Positions 22,869 through 31,596 of a DNA stretch of 64,000 bases are shown piece after piece. Position numbers and translations under genes: made by a program. Below the pieces are notes generated by a model, which was not told the origin of the DNA, searched no databases, and saw only the letters and a list, made by a program, of their open reading frames with translations. The DNA is from Valencia hispanica (taxonomy: Eukaryota > Chordata > Actinopteri > Cyprinodontiformes > Valenciidae), in NCBI GenBank assembly GCA_963556495.2, contig OY747716.1, positions 14,413,571 to 14,477,570 on the forward strand, in the 5' to 3' direction. The number at the start of each line of letters is the position of its first letter. The stretch's first letter is position 1.

Positions 22869-23730
22869 TTTAATTAGTTTTGTTAATTGGTCGGGTGAAA
22901 TCTGCAGGAATAAATCCCAATAATTCTAAAATTACTACAATGATTATTACAATTAAAATAATAGTAAAACACGCAATAAGAAACGTTGTTTTTTTCTGGA
23001 TAAAATCAGGCATTAGTTCCAATTTATTTTTTGTTTTTGTTTTAATTGTTTTAAGGATCGTATAGTTTTATGTTCCGGTTTCATGTACCCTTATTTTGAG
23101 TCAATAGACTTTTCTAATCTAAGAACAGTACAATTTTTATATCCGCACAGGACGTCCCTTGAATGCCTTTCTCTCCGTACGTTAACACCGTCAGGTTTCA
23201 GGAGGAAATGGCATGCATAAGGATTATGTCGTGTCCCTGCTTAACTTATACCAACCTAGGGTCGGTACTTTTGTTTTTGAGTTCTGCTGTTTCGTATTTT
23301 TACTGCCTTCAGTGGCGTTCTTTATATCCCTCTGAGGTGGTTTTAGATTTCACTGATCTAATCCGTTACAACCTTCCCATATAATCAACTGTTTTATACC
23401 TATTTTATTCCTATTTTGTCCCGGGAAGGCTCAATACCTGACTCCCTAGTCAGAGGTTTAAAATGTCTTTTAAACCTGAACAGCAGAACTATACCCTCTC
23501 TGTCTTAGTTAGATATTTTTTAAATAAGGGTGCAAAAAACCAAACTGGTACTCACAATCTCCCCCCTGTGCGAGCGATTCAAACCGAGTCGATCGCAAGG
23601 GACCAGGGGTGAAGGTGTCCGGCGGAGCTAAGACAGCTGGCCAGTGAAGCAAAAACGCAGCCTGGACTTTGGTGAAGGCGGGATCCCTTTCAGCCCTCCG
23701 GCGAAGACCTTCCCCCGAGGACCAAGCGTC
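22869..23730 (-). other. Retroviral leader between primer site and gag
   Basis: About 860 bp with no convincing coding sequence. A packaging signal would be expected here, but no specific structure can be claimed by eye. Confidence 0.6.
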
Positions 23731-23745
23731 GAGTCACGGCACCAG
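23731..23745 (-). other. Primer-binding site, tRNA-His type
   Basis: The plus strand reads CGAGTCACGGCACCA, directly followed by three bases (GAA) and then the LTR at 23749. That string matches the 3' end of vertebrate tRNA-His including CCA, so the sense strand starts TGGTGCCGTGACTCG. This defines the right LTR as the 5' LTR. Confidence 0.8.
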
Positions 23746-23748
23746 AAA

Positions 23749-24156
23749 TGTTAGGTTAATTTAGCTTCACATGTAACCTAGAAAGGAAAGCACGCACAGA
23801 GGAGATGTGAAATGTGTTTGCTCAATTGAGGGAGACCGTGCAGTAACAGAAATGACACACCAGTCTGAGTTCCATTCCAGCAGAGTCTCAAAGATGTTGA
23901 GAATCACAGCTTCTATTTATTCACACATTTGAACCGTTTCACCACACCCCCATTATCTTATCACCATACAACACACAGCAGAACTGTTTCTAACGGTTTG
24001 TAGGTGCATCCTGTTTGGACAGCATATTTTTGCAAAGCTCCTTATAAGCACATTTCCTTAAGAAAGTTCTTACCCCCACACTAAAAGTTACTTCCCTTAG
24101 TCTTGACACACAAAGTTAAACAAAAGAACAGACTGCATTTATCACATTCTCCAACA
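23749..24156 (-). repeat. 5' LTR of the endogenous retrovirus
   Basis: 408 bp, TGTTAGG...CCAACA on the plus strand, nearly identical to 15621-16031, and bounded on the inner side by the primer site. Confidence 0.93.
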
Positions 24157-24161
24157 ATTGG
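24157..24161. repeat. Right 5-bp target duplication of the retrovirus (ATTGG)
   Basis: Exact copy of 15616-15620. Confidence 0.9.
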
Positions 24162-24600
24162 TCAAACAGGTAGCTGGAAACCAGTGCAAAAAGGAATTGT
24201 GATGGCAACATCTACAATTTTATCAATCCAATAGACATGCTTGACCATGGACATATTCTGTACCATCTTACAGGATACAAACAAAATCATCAAATATTCC
24301 AACATCTGTGATGGATGCTCTAGTTCAATAAAGCAAAAATGATGATCGTCTGGAAGGAGAGCACCGTACCCTATTGACACTGAAGGAATTCAAACCAGGA
24401 GTGCTGTGTCGACCATCACATGACGCCTTTGGTCTGGTCCAATAAGTGGAGGAGCTTTTCCTAACAAGGTCTGGTGCATCTCTCATGGAGCTCCCAAATA
24501 CTATGGCCACTTTAGAGAGAAAAGCAAGTCTGTTAGAAAGCATGCTCCCTGTATGTCATGATGTGCAACAAAACCCCAAAAACCAGCAGATTCATCAGGC
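24157..24600 (+). pseudogene. P-like transposase remnant, right of the retrovirus
   Basis: The frame broken by the retrovirus resumes with SWKPVQKGIVMATST and stops at about 24220. Further along, 24388-24445 reads FKPGVLCRPSHDAFGLVQ and then VEELFL. This resembles the C-terminal GGL-x-PS-x-x-x-F-x-LV pattern of P-element and THAP9 transposases. The intervening region is largely missing. Together with the THAP frame at 15313 this suggests one decayed P-like transposon; it could also be a THAP-gene pseudogene. Confidence 0.4.
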
Positions 24601-24831
24601 TGAGACTACAAATGGCAGAAAAACAGATCTTCCATAAGAAAGAAAAAAAGTGCTGTCCAATTCTGGGCATCTTGGAAGTACAAGACAAACAAAAAACAGC
24701 AATGCAAAACAGCATCTGATAGCACAACAAGCAAGCCCCCACCAAACACCTTGATTGTTGCCATGGAGGAACTTGGTCTCTTTTTTGCAAACAACCCCCC
24801 ATCCACATCAGCTTCAACACATATATATATA
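24600..24831. other. Spacer between P-like remnant and mariner, no gene seen
   Basis: A-rich sequence with a short (TA)n run at 24820-24831 at the mariner insertion point. Confidence 0.4.
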
Positions 24832-25445
24832 CAGGGTGGGCCATTTATATGGATACACCGTAATAACATGAGAATGGTAGGTGATATCAAAGTCCTGTTT
24901 GTGGCACATTAGGATATGTGAGGGGGGAAACTCCTTAAGATGGGTGGTGACCATGGTGGCCATTTAGAAGTCGGCCATCTTGGATACAACTTTTGTTTTT
25001 TCAATAGGAAGAGGGCCATGTGACACATCAAACTTATTGGTAATGTCACAAGAAAAACAATGGTGTGCTTGGTTTCAACGTAACTTTATTCTTTCATGAG
25101 TTATTTACAAGTTTCTCTTTGTTCACAGCCATTGACATGTCGAAGAGGTTAACACGTGAGGAGCGGATCGAAATCGTGTTGATGTCTGGTGAACGCAGTA
25201 ACCGGGTCATTGCAGCAGATTTCAATGCAAGACACCCTACAAGACCACCCATCTCCCATGCTACAGTCAGCAAACTCCTTGCTAAGTTTCGTGAAACTGG
25301 TTCAGTGTTGGATTTGTCAAAATGTGGACGCAAGAAAACTGTCACTAATGAAGAAACATCAGTGGCTGTCCTAGCTTCATTCAGCAAGAGCCCACAGCGT
25401 AGCACTCGCCGCACGTCACTGGAGAGTGGCATTAGTCGAGCATAA
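24832..25445 (+). mobile_element. Mariner/Tc1-type transposon, 5' part only
   Basis: The left end CAGGGTGGGCCATTTATATG follows a TA dinucleotide, the target of the Tc1/mariner superfamily. A frame at 25137-25445 (about 102 codons, MSKRLTREERIEIV) has a helix-turn-helix pattern typical of the transposase DNA-binding domain (ISHATVSKLLAKF, then CGRKKTV). It stops before any catalytic DDE/D region, and no right terminal repeat was found, so the element is truncated. Confidence 0.75.
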
Positions 25446-25528
25446 AACATAAAGGGATGTTCACATTCTGTTTAAGTCATCCATTCTGTTTATACTGCCA
25501 CTGGCAATCAGAAAGGAAGGAAACAGAA
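25446..25528. other. Junction between mariner fragment and foldback element
   Basis: Short AT-rich stretch with no recognised feature. Confidence 0.4.
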
Positions 25529-25812
25529 TGGAACTTACGTTGTTACTATGGTTCTGTGAATTCCTGGATGACTGCCAGTCATGCCAGTCACTCGGAACTT
25601 CTCCCCACGAGAAGGTCCTGGGAGACCGGATGTAGCCCCTGCGTGCTATTTATAGACGCACGACCAGGTGGGCTACGGGTCAAGTACATGACTTTGTTTA
25701 CATTTTAACTCGACCTGCGCGGATCGCGAGGTGACATATTCACTTTGTTTACACTGCCACTGGGAGTCATCCAGGAATTCACAGAACCATAGTTACAACG
25801 TAACTTCCGTTT
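25529..25812. mobile_element. Foldback/MITE element with about 50-bp inverted ends
   Basis: The left arm (25529-25577) contains CTATGGTTCTGTGAATTCCT and GGATGACT. The right arm (about 25760-25812) is its inverted copy (GGAATTCACAGAACCATAG). The centre is about 180 bp, GC-rich and non-coding. Whether this is a MITE or a piece of an inverted-repeat retroelement cannot be settled here. Confidence 0.65.
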
Positions 25813-25844
25813 ATCAAAAATATTAGCCTCATCTAAACCTTAAA

Positions 25845-27001
25845 CTTGTATGTTGGACCCAATCCCAACCAATTTATTTAAGGAAGTGTTCCATTTGGTT
25901 CCTGGCCCCATTTTGGATATGATGAATCTGTCCTCAGTAAACGGATACGTACCACAAGAATTTAAAATAGATGTAATTAAACCTTTACTCAAGAAACCGT
26001 CCCTTGATTAAGATGACCTGGTGAATTACAGACCTATATCTAACCTTCCTTTCTTATCCAAAGTCCTTGAGAAAATTGTTGCTAATCAAGTCTGTGAGCA
26101 TCTAAACAGTAACGAGCTGTTTGAAGAGTTTCAGTCAGGTTTTAGAGCTCATCATAGCACTGAAACAGCACTGGTGAAGGTTACTGATGATATTCTTATG
26201 GCCTCAGATAATGGACTTGTTTCTGTTCTAGTTTTGTTAGATCTCAGTGCTGCTTTTGACACAGTCGATCATAATATTCTCTTAGAAAGGCATGGACATG
26301 TTGCAGGGATCAAAAGAACAGCACTAGGCTGGTTTTAATCATATTTGTCTGATAGATTCCAGTTTGTTCATCTACATGATAAATCTTCTTCACTCTCAAG
26401 GGTTACTTGTGGAGTTCCACAGGGTTCTGTGCTTGGACCAATTCTTTTCACCATATATATGCTCCCAATTGGTAGAATCATTAGATGGCATGGGATAAAT
26501 TTCCACAGCTATGCAGATGATACACAACTATATTTATCCATAAATCCTGATGAACCCAGTCAGTTAGGTAGATTACAGGCATGTCTGGAAGGCATAAAAA
26601 CATGGATGAATCTAAACTTTTGGCTCTTAAATTCTGACAAGACAGAAGTTGCTGTCTTTGGACCAGAAGTTTTAAAAAAGAAACTGATTAGTCACTCACT
26701 CCATCTGGATGGCATTAAATTGGCCCCCAGTAATAACGTAAAGAACCTCTGCGTTATTTTTGACCAAGACATTACATTTAAATCCCATATTAAACAGGTT
26801 TCTAGGATTTCTTTCTTTCACCTCCGGAATATTGCTAAAATTAGAAACATCCTGTCCAGGAGTGATGCTGAGAAACTAGTCCATGCATTTGTTACCTCAA
26901 GGCTGGACTACTGTAATTCTTTACTATCAGGTAGATCACAAAAGGCCATTAAAAGCCTTCAGTTTATCCAAAATGGTACAGTAAGAGTTCGGATGAATAT
27001 T
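25845..27001 (+). pseudogene. L2/Maui-type LINE reverse transcriptase, first segment
   Basis: Reverse transcriptase motifs appear in order: NYRPISNLPFLSKVLEK, GFRAHHSTETALVKV, LDLSAAFDTVDH, GVPQGSVLGP and YADDTQLY, then the thumb region up to about 27000. Stops near 26009 and at 26336-26338 break the frame. The motif set matches the L2 (LINE2/Maui) clade of fish. The endonuclease is absent upstream, so the copy is 5'-truncated. Confidence 0.85.
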
Positions 27002-27505
27002 AAAGAGGCTATATGCAACTTTTTCCCCAAAATAAACGTAACAATAGCCTTTTTATTTGACCATTTATGACTCAAACATCTCCTGATGAGCATACTGACA
27101 CCTTGTCAGCTCACAGTGGGTGCACCTATAAGCCTGTATCCAATTTTTTCTATTTTCTGTCGGGTCCGATTTTCCCGCACTGTCTGCGGATGTGACGTCA
27201 AGCGCGTTCATGTTAAAGGTTTCAGATCACTCTGCCACTACTGGTAGTCAGCACTCGCAAGCAGTTCAATGGATTGTGCGAATACACAGAAGAGACCAAG
27301 GACAACTTTGACACCAACAGTAACTCCACATAAGACTAAGAAAGTTATACCCCTGACAAGTGCCTGAAAAAGATCGAACATTGAGAGCGACCGGCGCACG
27401 AGCGCGCGCTGGGAGAGCGAGCAGAAAGGAAGAGCAGTTCCGTTTTTTGGCCACATGGGGTCAGTCGCGAGTTTAAATTTCAGAAAATTGCATATAGCCC
27501 CTTTG
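27002..27505. mobile_element. MITE inserted in the L2 LINE
   Basis: The ends are inverted copies: AAAGAGGCTATATGCAACTT at the left and, read in reverse complement, AAAGGGGCTATATGCAATTT at the right. The 500-bp interior is non-coding. The LINE thumb region breaks at 27001 and resumes at about 27507 (KKDHISPVLASLHWLPV), so the MITE inserted after the LINE. Confidence 0.75.
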
Positions 27506-28604
27506 GAAAGAAAGATCACATTTCTCCTGTTTTAGCTTCCCTTCATTGGCTCCCTGTTAAATCCAGATTAGAAGCTAAGATCCTTCTTCTAATATACAAA
27601 GCCCTTAATAATCAAGCTCCATCATACATCAGAGATCTAATTGTTCCATATGTTCCCAACAGAGCACTTCGCTCTCAGACTTAAAACTTTCCTTTTTGAT
27701 AAAGCTTATAGTTAGAGTGGCTTAGGTCATCCTGAGCTTTCTCTGTAGTTATGCTACTATAGGCTTAGACTGCTGGAAGACAGACTTACCAATTTTCTTC
27801 ACTCTGCTACTTCCTTTTCTACTACTACTCTCCAGTTGTATTACAGTACATTCTGTTATTTCGACTGTTAACTTTGTTTTCTCTGTGTTTTTCTCTCCAT
27901 AGAAGATACACCTGGTCTGGTATCCTGCTTAGCTACAATGCCCTGTTGGACGGGGGGCATCGACTGGGATGATGCTCCCAGTAACTGAACATCCACCGTG
28001 TCATGTTATCAACTTTTTACTTTCTTTTTTTTTTTTTTTACTTTATTTTTCACAAATGTTATTTTTCAAAAATAACAAAACAGCAGACCACAAAACAAAA
28101 ACACAGAGCATCTAGGTTACACACACACAACACCATTGGACTATTACACTTATTTATATTTCAAAATAATAAAATAGAGTAATACTTGTCAATATTTTAT
28201 CAACTTTTTACTTTCTGTAACATAGAAACTACTCTTATACCAGATCTTCTGTTGCTTCTGTGTCTCTGCTCTGTCTTCTCAAACCCCCAGACGGTCGTGG
28301 CAGATGGCCGCTCCTACTGAGCCTGGTTTTATTGGAGGTTTCTTCCTGTTAAAGGGGAGTTTTTCCTCTCCACCGTCGCTACATGCTTGCTCAGTATGAG
28401 GGATTGCTGAAGGATTGCTGTGGTTGGAAAGTCTCCCCAACCTCACGCCAATGACTAACGCAATCTGCTGGGATTCCTTAAATAGGAAACCTTTTAACTG
28501 ATTGGAATGTTTGTATAAATGTATTGAAATTACTTCTTGTTAAGTGCCTTGAGATGACATCTGTTGTGAATTGGCGCTATGTAAATAAACTGAATTGAAT
28601 TGAA
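27506..28604 (+). pseudogene. L2/Maui-type LINE, C-terminal end and 3' tail
   Basis: The frame resumes with HISPVLASLHWLPV and ALNNQAPSYIRDLI, the usual L2 C-terminus. The 3' untranslated part ends at GAATTGGCGCTATGTAAATA followed by a short ACTGAATTGAATTGAA tail, the typical L2 terminus in fish. A small poly(A) retroposon interrupts it at 28026-28198. Confidence 0.8.
28008..28216 (-). mobile_element. Small poly(A) retroposon with 18-bp target duplication
   Basis: ATCAACTTTTTACTTTCT occurs at 28008-28025 and again at 28199-28216. The 173 bp between begin with a poly(T) run on the plus strand. In sense direction (minus) they end AAAAATAAAGT followed by poly(A), so an AATAAA signal sits just before the tail. 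This is the hallmark of a LINE-mobilised mRNA 3' end or a SINE. No family was recognised. Confidence 0.8.
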
Positions 28605-28639
28605 ATATGGGGTTATGTATTGGGTTAAATGCAGCCCCA

Positions 28640-29360
28640 ATAATCACAAACAGTTACCAAAAGTCCCACCCTCACTAAATCATACAGTCACTCCATCTCC
28701 AGTCACTAATAATATCACACTTTTAAATGTTTGCTCTATCAAAGATCCGATTTCAGACCATAATCTTGATAGTTTCTTTTTAACAGAAACATGGCTGAGT
28801 GCAGACGCCCCTGTTGTTCTCACAGAGGCCTCCCCACCAACTTTTAACTTCACTTTTTCCACAAGGAGTAGCAAAACGGGAGGCAGTACTGCGGTTATAA
28901 GTTCATCAATGCTTTCTGCCAGTTTTATTTGATAATTTTAGCACTTTTGAATATAATGCAAGTGTTTTTAGCACTCCTCAGATTGTATGTGTCACAGTTT
29001 ATAAGCCTCCTAAAAAGAGCATTACCTTTTATTCTAGAGTTTTTATCAATCCTGCACAACTCCTTTGAAAAGATCATTTTAACTGGTGATTTTAATTTAC
29101 ATGTGGATGAACTTTTAGATCCTTTATCAACAGATTTTTTAAAATGTCCTGAATTATATTTATTTTAGTCAACATGTCATGCAGCCGACTCAAAACGGAG
29201 GACACACCCTGGACTTGGTCATCACATATAGCCTGTCCACCAGTGTGTCCTCTGTTGGTGACCTGGCTGTCTCTGACCACAACTGTGTTTTTTTAACATC
29301 ACCAGTTTTATCCAACAGGAGACCTCTGTCAGGAAACGTCATCTAACCCAAAAGGTTTTT
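28640..29360 (+). pseudogene. L2-type LINE endonuclease fragment
   Basis: Short frames give LTETWLSADAPVVLTEASPP, then VYKPPKKSITFYSRV, LTGDFNLHVDELLDPLSTDF and GGHTLDLVITY ... VSDHNCVFLT. These are the ordered motifs of an L2/CR1-group endonuclease. Several frameshifts break it. It is downstream of an L2 3' end, so it belongs to a different copy than the reverse transcriptase at 25845. Confidence 0.75.
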
Positions 29361-29547
29361 AATGGGGATCTCTTTTTTAGCATTAGATCCAGGTCCGCAT
29401 GAGACAGCAGTTTGGTCTGTACCCAGACCGGGGTCCATTTCCTTTGTGACCTCTGCTTTAAATGGTCTCAGTCTGGTTCAGTAGGATTAACAATCATGGG
29501 GACACACTCTACAGATTGTTCTGTTTCTGAACTTCCTAGGGGGCGCT
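29361..29547 (+). promoter_or_regulatory. Presumed 5' flank and leader of odad2
   Basis: Fewer than 190 bp separate the L2 endonuclease remnant from the odad2 start codon. No TATA box or clear RFX X-box was seen here, so an upstream non-coding exon or a promoter within old LINE sequence is possible. Confidence 0.3.
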
Positions 29548-29771
29548 ATGGGGCTGATACTGACCAGGGCGGCCAAGTGGACCACCTCTAGCTCCAGCAG
29601 GGTCAAACTGGAGTCCACTCCTCTGAATGAGTCCTTGTTGAAGGATATTCTGGAGCTGGTGGAGAAGTTTGGTTCCAAGTACCCACAGGAGGCAGATAAT
29701 GTGTTTGAGGAGCCGCTTCAGTGGAACACCACTTTAGTGGCGTCTGATTTCCAAGCAGGCTATGACATCAG
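29548..29771 (+). CDS. odad2: odad2 exon 1 (start codon)
   Basis: The start is MGLILTRAAKWTT; the family starts with a similar MG-x-x-L peptide, which fixes this ATG. The exon ends inside FQAGYDI with donor CAG|GTTGGT, leaving two bases of a codon. Confidence 0.88.
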
Positions 29772-30352
29772 GTTGGTGTGATTCCTCCCTAGCTGCTGCT
29801 CTCATTATTATCTGTCTCTATCTAAGAAGGCTATCAACAGTCTCAAAGCTAGTTTGCCTTGGCTGAGCTCAAAGCTGTAGGCAGCAATTCCTTTGTTCTT
29901 CAGCTTCAGTGAGACACAGAATGTTCCATTTTCTATCATCAGTCCTTCTGGTCTGCTTTTAGTCATTGACCCTGAACCTCCCAGCTTTTGCTGTGGAGAA
30001 AGATGACACCAGGAATACACACTCCCCTACAGGCTCTGGCACATTGTGGACATTGTCTGCTATTTCAGCTCTTTCAGTCATTGTCCTTAATTAGCCCACC
30101 TTAGTGGACTTTATTAGCCTGTATGTCTGGTCTAAACTCAGCCTAAACCAAGAAGATAAAAGTCAAGCTTTCATCTTTCACTTTTTAAACCCATATCAAT
30201 ATTGTTTAGATGAAAGGCAGTGATATCTTTTCTGTCCTTTAAATGAAATGATGCCTTCTTCATCTGTTTTCTCCAACATTTTAGGTTTTGTAATCTGAGA
30301 CAAAACAAATTATCCCATTTTTTTGTTTGGTTTGCTTTTCTTTCCCTTGCAG
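29772..30352 (+). other. odad2 intron 1
   Basis: 581 bp; no repeat or gene recognised. Confidence 0.7.
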
Positions 30353-30510
30353 GGACTCAGCTGTACAGTCCCATGAAAAAGACAGTGAGGGTCAGCCGTT
30401 GTTGGTGCTTTCTCCACCTTCTGTTTCTGTTCGCAGCTTCAGCCAGCTCTCTAAACTGCTTCATCTGGCTGATGATAGGAAGCTCCAGGAGGTCCAAGCG
30501 TGTCTAGAAG
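30353..30510 (+). CDS. odad2: odad2 exon 2
   Basis: Encodes DSAVQSHEKDSEGQPLLVL through LQEVQACLE. The acceptor is TTGCAG|GG and the donor GAAG|GTAGCT. The exon leaves one base for the next codon. VRSFSQLSKLL is a conserved family segment. Confidence 0.9.
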
Positions 30511-30796
30511 GTAGCTGTGATCTATTTCTATTCTGAGCTCCCCAACGTTCCTCTATAACCTCCTGATTTCATTTGTTTGTGCTCCTTCTTCCACTCTGCA
30601 AGCATTCAGTTCTGTTGCCTGTTTCTCAGAGATGGTTTTGACTTTAGCTCCACAGTCAGAGACGCTGATATGTTCAGTATTTGTCTGAGAAAAGCAGGTG
30701 AAAGTGATTTCCCAGTTCTGGGGATGAAGTCTTAACTTCACTTGTGTGTGTGTGTTTGTGTGTTTGTGTGTGCGTGTGTTTGTGTGTGTGTTTGTG

Positions 30797-30828
<32 letters not shown>

Positions 30829-30927
30829 AACACGTACAGTAGATTCAAGGCCAGCTGCATTGATCGTGTAAAATAATAAACATTATTTTCTGAATTTGAC
30901 TGTAAATCTGATCTATTCTGTGTCCAG
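30511..30927 (+). other. odad2 intron 2 with TG microsatellite
   Basis: A (TG)n/(TTTG) microsatellite runs from 30741 to about 30829. Nothing else was recognised. Confidence 0.8.
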
Positions 30928-31116
30928 AAAACAGAGAGCCCATGTTTAAGATTCTTGGTTGGAGAGACCATATTCTCCTCCAGAGATTCTGAGTCTCATT
31001 GACACATCAGAGGAAGAGCACTCAGCTCTGGAGGTGGACGTCAAAGTCAAGCTGTTCATCCTGCTCCAAAACACTGATAAACAGATCCTCAACAAGCTTA
31101 TTGGAGAAATATCAGA
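30928..31116 (+). pseudogene. odad2: odad2 exon 3 with apparent 1-nt frameshift
   Basis: Entering in phase from exon 2, the exon reads ENREPMFKILGW and then hits TGA. From about 30959 a different frame reads PYSPPEILSLID through KQILNKLIGEISE and leaves correctly into exon 4 (donor TCAGA|GTGGGT). The exon is 189 nt where the flanking phases need 3n+1, so one base is missing (or two added) near 30957-30985. Upstream of 30950 the second frame is closed by TAA. A true mutation and an assembly indel look the same here. Confidence 0.85.
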
Positions 31117-31121
31117 GTGGG

Positions 31122-31160
<39 letters not shown>

Positions 31161-31306
31161 AGACACATCTTCATGCTCCATCAGACCTCTACTGCTGTCC
31201 TCATTCACACTGATCTGCTCGGACCTGTGGTTCTGGCTGACAGAAACCGAAAGAACCACGACTGAATCAAACTGGACCTTTGACCTTTTCTACATTTGGA
31301 CTTCAG
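31117..31306 (+). other. odad2 intron 3 with TC microsatellite
   Basis: A (TC)n run lies at 31125-31157, just after the donor. Confidence 0.8.
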
Positions 31307-31413
31307 ACAAGCCAAGCTTGACCCCACCGCAGTGAAGAAGGAAGTGGAGTTATTGAACCAGTTCTGCACTGAAGGGGAGAAGAGGCTGCTGAAGTCACTG
31401 AGATACACATCAG
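31307..31413 (+). CDS. odad2: odad2 exon 4
   Basis: Encodes QAKLDPTAVKKEVELLNQF through LLKSLRYTS. The acceptor is ACTTCAG|AC and the donor TCAG|GTTGGA. VKKEVELL matches a conserved family segment. Confidence 0.9.
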
Positions 31414-31596
31414 GTTGGAATTGTCTCCACATTTCACTGTTAACAGGAATGCTGGATTTTCCATGACATAAATATGAGGATTCTGCAGCTGCAGCAGACA
31501 TGGAGGTCGTTATATCTGTCAGATTCTAGTTTAGAGTCATTAGTCTGCAGATGCTTGTTGCCTGACTTAAAGTCCCAACAAAGCAGGCAGTAGCAC

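Larger units (their letters stand above)
15621..24156 (-). mobile_element. Endogenous retrovirus, gamma-type, complete with two LTRs
   Basis: The provirus is read on the minus strand: 5' LTR 23749-24156, primer site, leader, gag, pro, pol (RT, RNase H, integrase), a shortened env, polypurine tract, 3' LTR 15621-16031. LTRs begin TGTT and end AACA, and a 5-bp duplication flanks the whole. By hand comparison the LTRs differ by about four substitutions and two small indels, so roughly 1%, which means a recent insertion. Gag and pro are in the same frame separated by a stop, as in gammaretroviruses. The coding region has five further in-frame stops and one frameshift, and env lacks most of its surface subunit. 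It cannot make infectious virus as it stands. Confidence 0.92.

Noticed and set aside
25137..25445. A free-standing DNA-binding protein gene
   Set aside because: It sits right behind a mariner-type terminal repeat at a TA site and matches a transposase N-terminus, so it is a truncated transposon.
28600..29360. The L2 endonuclease fragment as the 5' part of the L2 at 25845
   Set aside because: It lies downstream of that element's 3' terminus, in the same orientation, so it must be another copy.
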